Source of the DNA: an uncultured Bacteroidales bacterium
Lineage (GTDB): Bacteria > Bacteroidota > Bacteroidia > Bacteroidales > Bacteroidaceae
Reading direction: 5' to 3'
Length of the DNA: 64,000 nucleotides
Assembly: GCA_949297215.1 (NCBI GenBank)
Contig: CASFRV010000009.1
Coordinates: 1 to 64,000 of the forward strand
The notes below the pieces were generated by a model that saw only the letters and a program-made list of their open reading frames with translations, was not told the origin of the DNA and searched no databases. This document shows positions 38,516-46,204 of this stretch, in pieces (position 1 is the stretch's first letter; each line of letters starts with the position of its first letter). The position numbers were made by a program, and so were the translations under genes.

Positions 38516-38574
38516 AAAATTTACAAGTTTTAAGACCAATAACACAAGAAAATTTGATTTTGTCCGTAAAAGGC

Positions 38575-38605
38575 TTGCTTAATCCAGTTCTACACGCTAC
38601 TTTTG
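38575..38605 (+). promoter_or_regulatory. Promoter TTG-N20-TACTTTTG for the DUF3467 gene
   Basis: TTG at 38575-38577 and TACTTTTG at 38598-38605, 20 nt apart, lie 92 nt before the ATG at 38698. Confidence 0.65.
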
Positions 38606-38697
38606 CCCCGCAAAGCCGCCCGGCACGGGCATCTGCCACGGCCGCACGGCTCGACAAAACACATTACACACTCATTTTAAACAACATTTCGAAACTT

Positions 38698-39033
38698 ATG
38701 GACAACGCAAACCAGCCCAACAATTCCAACCAACTGCAAATCGAACTGTCGCCCGAAGTGGCCGAAGGCATCTACGCCAACCTGGCCATCATCACCCATT
38801 CCAGCGCCGAAGTGGTCATGGACTTCATCCGCGTGCTGCCGGGTGTGCCCAAAGCCAACGTGAAGTCGCGCATCGTGCTCGCTCCCGAGCACGCCAAGCG
38901 TCTGCTCTTGGCTTTGCAGGACAACATCGCAAAATATGAAAAGGCCTTCGGCACGATCAATCTGCCGGGTGCCCCCGCTCCTCAGGGCGGCCGCACGGCC
39001 ACGCCGTTCGGTGTTCCCGAAGGCAAAGCCTGA
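38698..39033 (+). CDS. DUF3467 domain protein
   Basis: 111 residues from the ATG at 38698; an open frame further upstream crosses the promoter. The recognisable core is IELSPEVAEGIYANLAIITHSSAEVVMDFIRVLPG, then KSRIVLAPEHAKRLLLALQDNIAKYEKAFG, followed by a Pro/Gly-rich tail. The family is small, cytoplasmic and of unknown function. In Bacteroidales that I recall, a DUF3467 gene sits close to rpoC; here about 10 kb of accessory genes lie in between. Confidence 0.85.
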   Translation: MDNANQPNNSNQLQIELSPEVAEGIYANLAIITHSSAEVVMDFIRVLPGVPKANVKSRIVLAPEHAKRLLLALQDNIAKYEKAFGTINLPGAPAPQGGRTATPFGVPEGKA

Positions 39034-39066
39034 CACACCGGGGCCTCAGCCCCTTCATTTTCACCA

Positions 39067-39100
39067 TCAGCCCCCTCTCCCACGGCGGAGAGGGGGCTGA
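39067..39100 (+). terminator. Perfect 13-bp terminator after the DUF3467 gene
   Basis: TCAGCCCCCTCTC (39067-39079) pairs with GAGAGGGGGCTGA (39088-39100), followed by GTTTTTTATT. Confidence 0.9.
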
Positions 39101-39174
39101 GTTTTTTATTATCGGCGTCGCCCGCGGTTTTCACACCTTTATAATACACGCGCGCGCGAAGAGACACGGCAAAC

Positions 39175-39440
39175 TTACAACCTTATGACATAACTATGGG
39201 CCAAACGGCAGCTTACTCCTAAAAGGAATGCAATTTCTTCATCGGAAAGACCATATTTTGCACAGAGTTGTTGGTCTGATGGATACGCTGGGTAAGCAAA
39301 TAAGACTTGCCAGCCCTGCGGATTCCCACAAAAATATAGTTACCGAAATCTTCAAAAGAGAAATCACGGGGTACACCCTCATGCCTTGGTATTTCAGCCT
39401 GGTTGTCGGCCATGACGGATTTGAGAAGTTCTTTGTTCAT
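39175..39440 (-). pseudogene. Deletion remnant: ATPase N-terminus joined to an unrelated gene tail
   Basis: From the ATG at 39440 the frame reads MNKELLKSVMADNQAEIPRH and reaches a Walker A motif (FVGIRRAGKSYLLTQRI), as in AAA/DUF4143-type ATPases, but leaves the family after QRIHQ and stops at 39219. From about 39279 another frame reads SDQQLCAKYGLSDEEIAFLL followed by GVSCRLAHSYVIRL and a TAA at 39175. That looks like the genuine C-terminus of a different protein, which I cannot identify. The two pieces most likely met by deletion. There is no complete protein. Confidence 0.65.
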
Positions 39441-39836
39441 ACCACTGTCTTGTTGACAGGACAAAAATAACAACATTTCGTCTTGCAAACAAGACAGAGG
39501 ATATGAATTCTAATTTAGCTTTCGAACGCAGCAATAGAGTAGAAACAGAAATGCCACATATCCTAACATAAAGAATGGACTACTCCCGGGTGTTGGCCTC
39601 GATGAAAGGCTGCTGGGATGATGGATGAGGGTTTCTTCCATAGGGAAAGGGGCGACTTCACCCTATTGAATGGCGCTGAAAAGGCCGCGTGACTATGCCG
39701 CGCGACGGCGACAACCGTTTCTTCCACATTGCAATACTTTCTTAACCCTTTTGAAAAAAGCCTTTTCGCGGGCTTATCATCGCTGTAACAACTTTGGGAG
39801 ACCTTTGCACCGAGAAAAAACAATACGAAAGAACAG
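39441..39836 (+). other. Gene-free interval before the TonB receptor gene
   Basis: About 395 bases without a supported gene. GACCTTTG at 39800-39807 is one mismatch from the -7 consensus, 29 nt before the receptor ATG, but no TTG lies at the proper distance. Nothing else is recognised. Confidence 0.5.
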
Positions 39837-42542
39837 ATGAATTTCAGATGCATTACGTCCAAGACGTTTTTCTTGGTGTTATTCTTTTCGCTTCAATGCC
39901 TGACGTCCCTGGCGGGCATCGTCAAGGGTACCGTGCGCGACACCGCCTCGGGCAAGCCGCTGCCCGGCGCCATCGTCAAAGCCAACGACGGGGGCGACGG
40001 CGACGTAACAGACATCAACGGTGAATATTCGTTCGAAGTGGCCGACGGCACTTACGAAATCACGGTCAAATATATCGGCTACAAGACGGTTTCGAAGAAA
40101 GACGTCACGGTGGGCGCCGCGGGCGTCACGCTCGACTTTCGGATGGAAACCGACTCGCGCATGCTGGGCGAGGTTTCGGTGAAGGTGCGCCGCAACATGG
40201 AGAACGAGCGCGCCCTGCAAGCCGTGCGCCAGGAGGCCCACATCGCCATTGAGAACATCGGTGCGAAGGAAATGAGCACGAAGGGCCTGAGCAACGTGGA
40301 AGAGGGCGTGAAGCAGATCACGGGCATCTCCATAGCCGACGCCGGGCAGCTCATCGTGCGCGGTCTGGGCGACCGTTACAGCACGACGACGCTCAACGGC
40401 CTGCCCATCGCCTCGCCCAACCCCGACAACAAGCTCGTGCCGCTCGACCTGTTTCCGTCGAGCACGGTGCAGAACATCACCGTGAGCAAGGTGTACGACG
40501 CAGCCGTCTTTGCCGACTACTCGGGCGCCCACATCGACATCAGCACCAAGGGCAACGTGCCCGACGACTTCTTCAACGTAAGCCTCAACGTGGGCGGCGC
40601 CTTCAACTCGCTGGGCAAGGACTTCTACATGATGGACCGCGACGGCACGCTGCTGCGCACGCCCTCGCTCGACGAGTCGATCTACGACATGCAGCTGAGC
40701 GACTTCAACCAATATGTGCGCTCGCACAACATCTTCAAGACCACGTTTGACGTGGAGCGCCGCAAGGCCCTGCCGCAGTTTGGCGGCAACATCGGCTTCG
40801 GCAAGAACATCGCCGTCAAGGACCAGACGCTGAGCATCCTGGCCTCGCTGAGCGCCAGCAACGGCACGCAGAACGTTTACGACGCCTTCGTCAAAACGCT
40901 GGAAGCCTCGACGGGTAAGGCGCAGAGCGACTTCACGTACGACCAGTACACCAGTTCGCTCCAACTGGCCGGCCTGGGCTCGCTGGGCGTCACGCTGCGC
41001 GAAGAAGACCGCCTGGGCTATGCCTTCTTCTACGCCCGCAACGCCAGCGACTCGTACGAAAAGCGCGTGGGCTTCGACACCGACGGCTACCAGCTGCTGG
41101 GGAGCAACAACGTGACGCACATCTACACGCTGCAAAACCACCAGCTGAACGGCCTGCACCACTTTGGCCCGCTGTGGGAGCTCACGTGGGGCGGCTCGTT
41201 CAGCAAGACGAGCAGCGAGGAGCCCGACCGCCGGCAGGTGATGTTCCTGCGCAACGACGACGGCACGTACAGTCTCTACAAGCGCAACCGCCAGGAGACG
41301 ATGCGCTACTACGGCGACCTCACCGAAAAGGAATGGGTGGCGGGCGTGGCTGCCAAATACAAGTGGACCGACAAGGACTTTGTACGCTTCGGCTTCAGCT
41401 ATAAGGACAAAGACCGCGACTACATGGGCACGCGCTTCTTCTACAACCTTAAGCAGCTCGACCCCGTCATCACGGACATCTACAACATGAGCCCCTACCT
41501 GAACCAAGAGAACGTGGAGGCGGGCATCATCGACATCAACCGCCGCATGCAGTCGCACGACGCCTACCGTGCGGGCAACGAGATCTATGCCGCCTACGTC
41601 ACGACGGACTTTTACCCCCTCGCGTCGCTGCTGGTCAACGTGGGCCTGCGCTATGAGCTGAGCAAGCAGTGGGTGGAATATGCCATGGAGGGCTTCCAGA
41701 AATTTTCGAGCCGCCGCGACCTCGACAAGCACGACATCTTCCCCACCCTCAACCTGAAATATTCGGTCAACAAGAGCAACGACCTGCGCCTCTCGCTCTC
41801 GCGCACCGTGACGCGCCCCTCGTTTATCGAGATGGCTCCGTTCCTCTACCAGGAGTCGTACGGTTCGACGCAGATCCGCGGTAACGAAAACCTGAAGAAC
41901 GGCTACAACTACAACTTCGACGTGCGCTACGAACACTTCAACCGCGAGGGCGACCTCTTCTCGGTGACGGCCTACTTCAAGCACCTGGACAGCCCCATCG
42001 AGCGCACGCAGCGCCTCAACGGCGGCGCCACGATGTACTCGTTCCAGAACGCCGACCAGGGCATGGCCACCGGCGTCGAGGTGGAGCTGCGCAAGAAGAT
42101 TCTGAAAGACCTGCGCGTGGGGGCCAACGTGTCCTACATGTACACCAACGTGAAGCTCCCCGACGGCGGTGCCTACACCAACAAGGAGCGCTCGCTGCAA
42201 GGCGCCTCGCCCATCCTCTTCAACGCCGACGTGGCCTATACGCCCGACTTCGGCCGCGGACGCCGCCTGAGCCTGGCCCTGCTCTACAACCTGCAAGGCC
42301 GCCGCATCCACGCCGTGGGCGTGCAGCAGCTTGGCGACGTGCATCAGGAGGCCGTGCACACGATGAACTTCAACGCGTCGTACAGCTTCAACGAGCACGT
42401 CAGCCTCGGCCTCAAGGTGAACGACCTGCTCAACCGCGCCCTGGTCTTCAAGCAGGAAATTCCGCAGACGGGCGACGAAGTGGAGGTGGAACGCTTCAAA
42501 GAGGGCTCGAGCTTCGAGATTGGCTTCACCTACCGCCTCTGA
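39837..42542 (+). CDS. TonB-dependent outer-membrane receptor
   Basis: 901 residues. A signal peptide (TFFLVLFFSLQCLTSLAG) is followed by a carboxypeptidase regulatory-like domain (about residues 28-112, GTVRDTASGKPLPGAIVKAN), the plug (about 125-235, with QITGISIADAGQLIVRGLG and RYSTTTLNGLPIASPN) and a 22-strand-type barrel that ends in a typical aromatic/hydrophobic terminus, GFTYRL. It would import a ligand into the periplasm with energy from TonB-ExbB-ExbD. It is not a SusC type, since no SusD follows; instead a beta-helix lipoprotein gene begins 71 nt later, and the pair is probably one operon. Confidence 0.92.
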   Translation: MNFRCITSKTFFLVLFFSLQCLTSLAGIVKGTVRDTASGKPLPGAIVKANDGGDGDVTDINGEYSFEVADGTYEITVKYIGYKTVSKKDVTVGAAGVTLDFRMETDSRMLGEVSVKVRRNMENERALQAVRQEAHIAIENIGAKEMSTKGLSNVEEGVKQITGISIADAGQLIVRGLGDRYSTTTLNGLPIASPNPDNKLVPLDLFPSSTVQNITVSKVYDAAVFADYSGAHIDISTKGNVPDDFFNVSLNVGGAFNSLGKDFYMMDRDGTLLRTPSLDESIYDMQLSDFNQYVRSHNIFKTTFDVERRKALPQFGGNIGFGKNIAVKDQTLSILASLSASNGTQNVYDAFVKTLEASTGKAQSDFTYDQYTSSLQLAGLGSLGVTLREEDRLGYAFFYARNASDSYEKRVGFDTDGYQLLGSNNVTHIYTLQNHQLNGLHHFGPLWELTWGGSFSKTSSEEPDRRQVMFLRNDDGTYSLYKRNRQETMRYYGDLTEKEWVAGVAAKYKWTDKDFVRFGFSYKDKDRDYMGTRFFYNLKQLDPVITDIYNMSPYLNQENVEAGIIDINRRMQSHDAYRAGNEIYAAYVTTDFYPLASLLVNVGLRYELSKQWVEYAMEGFQKFSSRRDLDKHDIFPTLNLKYSVNKSNDLRLSLSRTVTRPSFIEMAPFLYQESYGSTQIRGNENLKNGYNYNFDVRYEHFNREGDLFSVTAYFKHLDSPIERTQRLNGGATMYSFQNADQGMATGVEVELRKKILKDLRVGANVSYMYTNVKLPDGGAYTNKERSLQGASPILFNADVAYTPDFGRGRRLSLALLYNLQGRRIHAVGVQQLGDVHQEAVHTMNFNASYSFNEHVSLGLKVNDLLNRALVFKQEIPQTGDEVEVERFKEGSSFEIGFTYRL

Positions 42543-42613
42543 GACGGGCCGCAACCCAGCCGACAACGCAGACATCAACAATTCATATCATTCAAACCTA
42601 ACTTTATCCAATT

Positions 42614-44860
42614 ATGATGAAACCTCTGAACAGAAAGTTCTGGCCGATGGCTCTGGCCTTCGGTATGTGTGCCGCCGGCACGGCCGGCTTCACCGCCTGC
42701 TCCGACGATGACGACGTCACGACGCCTCCCACGCCCCCGACCGAGACGCTCGGCGGCACGCTGACGGAGAACCTCACCCTCACGCAGGGCTCGACCTACC
42801 GCCTGAGCGGTGCCCTGACCGTCGAGGAGGGCGTCACGCTCACCATCGAGCCGGGCGTGCGCATCGTGGCCGTGGACGACGACCTCGTGGACTACATCCT
42901 CGTGAAGCAGGGCGCCAAGATCAACGCACAAGGCACGGCCGAGAACCCCATCGTCATGACCAGCGAACTGGAAGAGGCCGGTGCCTGGGGCGGCATTCAC
43001 ATCTGCGGCCGCGCCCACACCAACGCCGAAGGCGGCACGGGCAGCTCCGAAATTGGCAACGCCACCTATGGCGGCAACGACGACGCCGACAACTCGGGCA
43101 CGCTGCGCTACATCCGTCTGGAATATACGGGCTTTGCCTTCGACGAAGAGCACGAGGCCAACGGCATCTCCTTCTACGGCGTGGGCAACGGCACCACCGT
43201 GGACCACTGCCAGGCCTATAAGGGCTCGGACGACGGCTTTGAGTTCTTCGGCGGCTCTGTCAACGTGAGCAACATGGTTGTAACCGATTGCAGCGACGAC
43301 TCGTTCGACTGGACCGAGGGCTGGAACGGCCGCGGCACCAACCTGGTGGCCGTGCAGGAGAGCGAGGACGTGCTGGGCTACGCCTGCGACTGCCTTATCG
43401 AGGCCGACAACAACGAAAACAACAACCAGGCTTCGCCCGTGGCCAACCCCGAGCTGACGAACCTCATCCTTGTGGGCAGCGGCAGCGACACGGAGGGCGT
43501 GCGCCTGCGCCGCGGCACCTACGTGCGCATGGACAACGCCAAGATTTGCGGCAAGGGCCTGCCCCTCGTCGTCGAGAGCACCTACACCGAGCAGGCCTTG
43601 CTCGACGGCACCGACGGCGCCCACATCAGCAACACGCAGCTGAGCGGCAACATCACGAGCGAGAACGGCATCTACACCTCCACCGAGTTCCAGGAGGACG
43701 GCAACAAGACGTATCAGAACATCAGCTATCCCACCTACGACGCCGTGCTGGCCGAGTGTCCCTGGATGGCCGGCTGGACGCGCTCGTGGGGAACGACGAG
43801 CACCGAGGCTCCCGAGGAGATTTCGGGCACCGTGACCGAGAACATGACGCTCGCCGCAGGCAAGACCTACCGCCTCAACGGCGCCGTGACGGTTGAGGCC
43901 GGCGCCACGCTCACCATCGAGCCGGGCGTGCGCGTGGTGGCCGTCAACGACGACCTCGTGGACTACATCCTCATCAAGCAGGGCGCCAAGATCGACGCAC
44001 GCGGCACGGCCGACAGCCCCATCGTCATGACCAGCGAGCTGGAAGAGGCCGGCGCCTGGGGCGGCATCCACATCTGCGGCTACGCCCACACCAACGCCGA
44101 AGGCGGCACGGGCAGCTCCGAGATTGGCAACGCCACCTATGGCGGCAACAACGACGCCGACAACTCGGGCACGCTGCAATACGTACGCCTCGAATACACG
44201 GGCTATGCCTTCGACGAGGAGCACGAGGCCAACGGCATCTCGTTCTACGGCGTGGGCAGCGGCACCACCGTGGACCACTGCGAGGCCTATAAGGGTTCGG
44301 ACGACGGCTTCGAGTTTTTCGGCGGCTCCGTCAACGTGAGCAACATGGTTGTGGTGAGCTGCAGCGACGACTCGTTCGACTGGACCGAGGGCTGGAACGG
44401 CCGCGGCACCAACCTGGTGGCCTACCAGGAGGCTCCCGCCACGCTGGGCTACGCCTGCGACTGCCTCATCGAGGCCGACAACAACGAAAACAACAACCAG
44501 GCTTCGCCCGTGGCCAACCCCGAGCTGTCGAACCTCATCCTCGTGGGCAGCGGCAGCAACACGGAGGGCGTACGCCTGCGCCGCGGCACCTACGTGCGCA
44601 TGGACAACGCGCAGATCTGTGGCAAGGGCAAGGCCCTCGTCGTTGAGAGCACCTACACCGAGCAGGCCCTGCTCGACGGCACCGACGGCGCCCACATCAA
44701 CAACACGGTCATCAGCAACGCCGTCGACAGCGAGAACGGCATCTACACCAACGACGCCTTCCTGGCCGACGAGGGCAACAGCGTGAACACGGAGCTCAAC
44801 TTCACGCCCGAAAGCATCCAGGCTGCTTGCAGCTGGATGACGGGCTGGACGAAGTTCTGA
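42614..44860 (+). CDS. Surface lipoprotein with two tandem beta-helix-like domains, partner of the TonB receptor
   Basis: 748 residues. A lipoprotein signal peptide leads to the acidic sequence ACSDDDDVTTPP with the lipid-modified cysteine near residue 29. The mature protein consists of two copies of one domain of about 357 residues (about 46-395 and 403-748), each beginning GTLTENLTL or GTVTENMTL and containing LTIEPGVR, IVMTSELEEAGAWGGIHICG, GSDDGFEFFGGSVNVSNMVV, DDSFDWTEGWNGRGTNLV and DNNENNNQASPVANPEL. The pattern of short strands with Gly/Asn turns suggests a right-handed beta-helix. Single-domain relatives are common beside TonB receptors in Bacteroidetes; the ligand is unknown to me. 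Confidence 0.82.
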   Translation: MMKPLNRKFWPMALAFGMCAAGTAGFTACSDDDDVTTPPTPPTETLGGTLTENLTLTQGSTYRLSGALTVEEGVTLTIEPGVRIVAVDDDLVDYILVKQGAKINAQGTAENPIVMTSELEEAGAWGGIHICGRAHTNAEGGTGSSEIGNATYGGNDDADNSGTLRYIRLEYTGFAFDEEHEANGISFYGVGNGTTVDHCQAYKGSDDGFEFFGGSVNVSNMVVTDCSDDSFDWTEGWNGRGTNLVAVQESEDVLGYACDCLIEADNNENNNQASPVANPELTNLILVGSGSDTEGVRLRRGTYVRMDNAKICGKGLPLVVESTYTEQALLDGTDGAHISNTQLSGNITSENGIYTSTEFQEDGNKTYQNISYPTYDAVLAECPWMAGWTRSWGTTSTEAPEEISGTVTENMTLAAGKTYRLNGAVTVEAGATLTIEPGVRVVAVNDDLVDYILIKQGAKIDARGTADSPIVMTSELEEAGAWGGIHICGYAHTNAEGGTGSSEIGNATYGGNNDADNSGTLQYVRLEYTGYAFDEEHEANGISFYGVGSGTTVDHCEAYKGSDDGFEFFGGSVNVSNMVVVSCSDDSFDWTEGWNGRGTNLVAYQEAPATLGYACDCLIEADNNENNNQASPVANPELSNLILVGSGSNTEGVRLRRGTYVRMDNAQICGKGKALVVESTYTEQALLDGTDGAHINNTVISNAVDSENGIYTNDAFLADEGNSVNTELNFTPESIQAACSWMTGWTKF
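42762..44857 (+). repeat. Intragenic tandem duplication, period 1071 bp
   Basis: Equivalent bases are 1071 bp apart (for example CTCACCATCGAGCCGGGCGTGC at 42839 and 43910). Long stretches are nearly identical in DNA, such as the segments around 42950-43100 and 44020-44170, pointing to a recent or gene-converted duplication. Confidence 0.92.
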
Positions 44861-44922
44861 GCCCGTACCCCGCAGCGGGCCGGCGGGCCCGTTTGCACGA
44901 TAAATTCTTCTTTCTTTCCGAC

Positions 44923-44958
44923 GTCGGGAACGCAGCCCTCCGGGGCCGCGCTCCCGAC
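44923..44958 (+). terminator. Terminator after the receptor-lipoprotein pair
   Basis: GTCGGGA (44923-44929) pairs with TCCCGAC (44952-44958), with an inner GC-rich stem, followed by TCTTTTTTG. Confidence 0.82.
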
Positions 44959-45011
44959 TCTTTTTTGTGCCCCTTCGCCCGCCGCCCCACCCCGCCCTTC
45001 CGGCCGGCGAA

Positions 45012-45356
45012 GGCGTGTGCGCCATATGGCAAACCGTTAAAGCGGACACCCGTGCCCGCCCGCCTTTTAGCCACGAAACGAGCCGCACAAGGCCCCGACG
45101 CAGCGATCCATGGGACCGATCGGCGACAACACCCCATGGAAATCGCGATCCAAGGGACGGAATTTTCGCTCCATGGGCACTTTCGAGAGGAAAAATCGCA
45201 GCGATTTTCGCCAAATAGTGGCAAAAACCGTCGTTTTCGGGAGCTATCGAAGGGGAGCCGACGCGTTAACGCCTCAATATCAAGCGTTTCTGATTTTCGC
45301 GTATTTGCGCACGACGGAGCAATCGCGCGAAAATATCGCATTCTCCGTGTTAAAAA
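45012..45356 (+). repeat. Dispersed non-coding element, copy B (about 345 bp)
   Basis: Same orientation and block order as 11513-11879. CCATGG occurs at 45108, 45134 and 45171, with a CCAAGG variant at 45150. The 3' stem pairs TTTTCGCGTATTTGC (45294-45308) with GCAATCGCGCGAAAA (45319-45333) and is followed by the invariant TATCGCATTCTCCGTGTTAAAAA. It follows the terminator of the lipoprotein gene; copy A also lies just after the last gene of a plus-strand cluster. Confidence 0.8.
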
Positions 45357-45403
45357 GCGCACCACCGGACAAGGCTCCCGCCGCAGGGGGCGTCCGCCAC
45401 GTA

Positions 45404-45425
45404 GAGACGCGATTCATCGCGTCTC
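45404..45425. repeat. Palindromic REP-like sequence GAGACGCGAT-TC-ATCGCGTCTC
   Basis: A perfect 10-bp inverted repeat with a 2-nt centre, preceded by GTA. It stands 48 nt beyond copy B of the dispersed element. It looks like a small interspersed palindrome, but no second copy was found in this window. Confidence 0.7.
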
Positions 45426-45583
45426 ACCCGCTCGTGGCAAAGCCCCGCACCGACATTCTTCCCCCGCAGTGACCATCCCGGCGGTGAGACGTCAACAAAT
45501 GAAATGACCAAGCCAAAGAATGTAAGTGGTCGCCCAAAATGTAAAAAAACAAGCTCCTGCTTCATCCATCTCACACCATACAC

Positions 45584-45591
45584 TATCTTTG
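45584..45591 (+). promoter_or_regulatory. Candidate -7 box TATCTTTG for the HTH gene
   Basis: TATCTTTG matches TAnnTTTG and would start a leader of about 220 nt before the ATG at 45818. The -33 region has TTC rather than TTG. Confidence 0.5.
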
Positions 45592-45650
45592 CAATCGTAA
45601 AGAATAAGAAAAGCGTTTCCATTCTCTACCTTACGAATAGAGCTTTTGCT

Positions 45651-45807
45651 CTTGTTCCTTGAACTGAAAACCGCCAAATTGAAGTCAAAGAGGAGCAAGT
45701 ACGAAGGTTCACGTCTCACGAGGGGCGTGAACCATTCGTGCCTATCCCTTTGACAGGTGCTTGGCGGTACCTCAGTTCAGGATAGGGTGCGAATGGTCAC
45801 GCCCCTC
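45651..45807 (+). promoter_or_regulatory. Structured leader with interleaved complementary segments (P-A-P'-A')
   Basis: Segment P (45661-45690: GAACTGA, ACCGCCAA, GTCAAAG) is complementary in three blocks to P' (45748-45779: CTTTGAC, TTGGCGGT, TCAGTTC). Segment A (45720-45747) is complementary over about 26 positions to A' (45780-45807). The pairs interleave, with no linker between A, P' and A', so both long helices cannot readily form at once. Two local hairpins compete with them: CTTGTTCCT (45651-45659) with AGGAGCAAG (45691-45699), and GGTTCACG (45706-45713) with CGTGAACC (45726-45733). A' ends 10 nt before the HTH start codon. A switch controlling that gene is inferred. Confidence 0.65.
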
Positions 45808-45817
45808 GGCTGCTACT

Positions 45818-46048
45818 ATGGTACACATCGGACATCTGATCGAAGAAGAGCTGCGCCGGCAGGAACGCTCCGTGGCATGGTTTGCACGGAAGCTCTACTG
45901 CGAACGCACCAATGTGTACAGCATTTTCAAACGCCAAAGCATCGACACGGAACTGCTCATGCGCATTTCAGAAGTGCTCCACCGCAACCTCTTCCAACCC
46001 TACGTGGAAGAACTGGAAAGGCGTGAAAATCTTTCGACACTTCCGTGA
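45818..46048 (+). CDS. Small XRE-like helix-turn-helix protein
   Basis: 76 residues from the ATG at 45818; an earlier in-frame start at 45761 lies inside the inverted repeats and is rejected. The sequence MVHIGHLIEEELRRQERSVA, then WFARKLYCERTNVYSIFKRQSIDTELLMRISEVL, fits a lambda-repressor-type HTH covering nearly the whole protein, leaving no ligand domain. It is presumably a DNA-binding regulator. The gene stands alone between the structured leader and the BIG2 protein gene, and its target is unknown; the inverted repeats upstream could also serve as its own operator. Confidence 0.75.
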   Translation: MVHIGHLIEEELRRQERSVAWFARKLYCERTNVYSIFKRQSIDTELLMRISEVLHRNLFQPYVEELERRENLSTLP

Positions 46049-46204
46049 TTTATCTTTCAGCCTTATACATTCTTTCTTTTCTCCCAATTAGTGTACTTTG
46101 CAGACGGGATGTTCCCAATTCTTAAACTCTCGTGCCAAACAAACCATACAACGTTTCAATTGCCACAAACTGACAATACAATTCAACAATAAATCTAAAA
46201 ACAA

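Noticed and set aside
45492-45719. 75-codon minus-strand ORF opposite the HTH leader
   Set aside because: It has no family likeness, and it is explained by the structured leader on the other strand.
45720-45807. A and A' considered as the ends of an invertible promoter switch
   Set aside because: Only 32 bp lie between the arms, too little for a normal invertible segment. The Xer-type recombinase genes are not adjacent, and the P/P' pairs would be unexplained.
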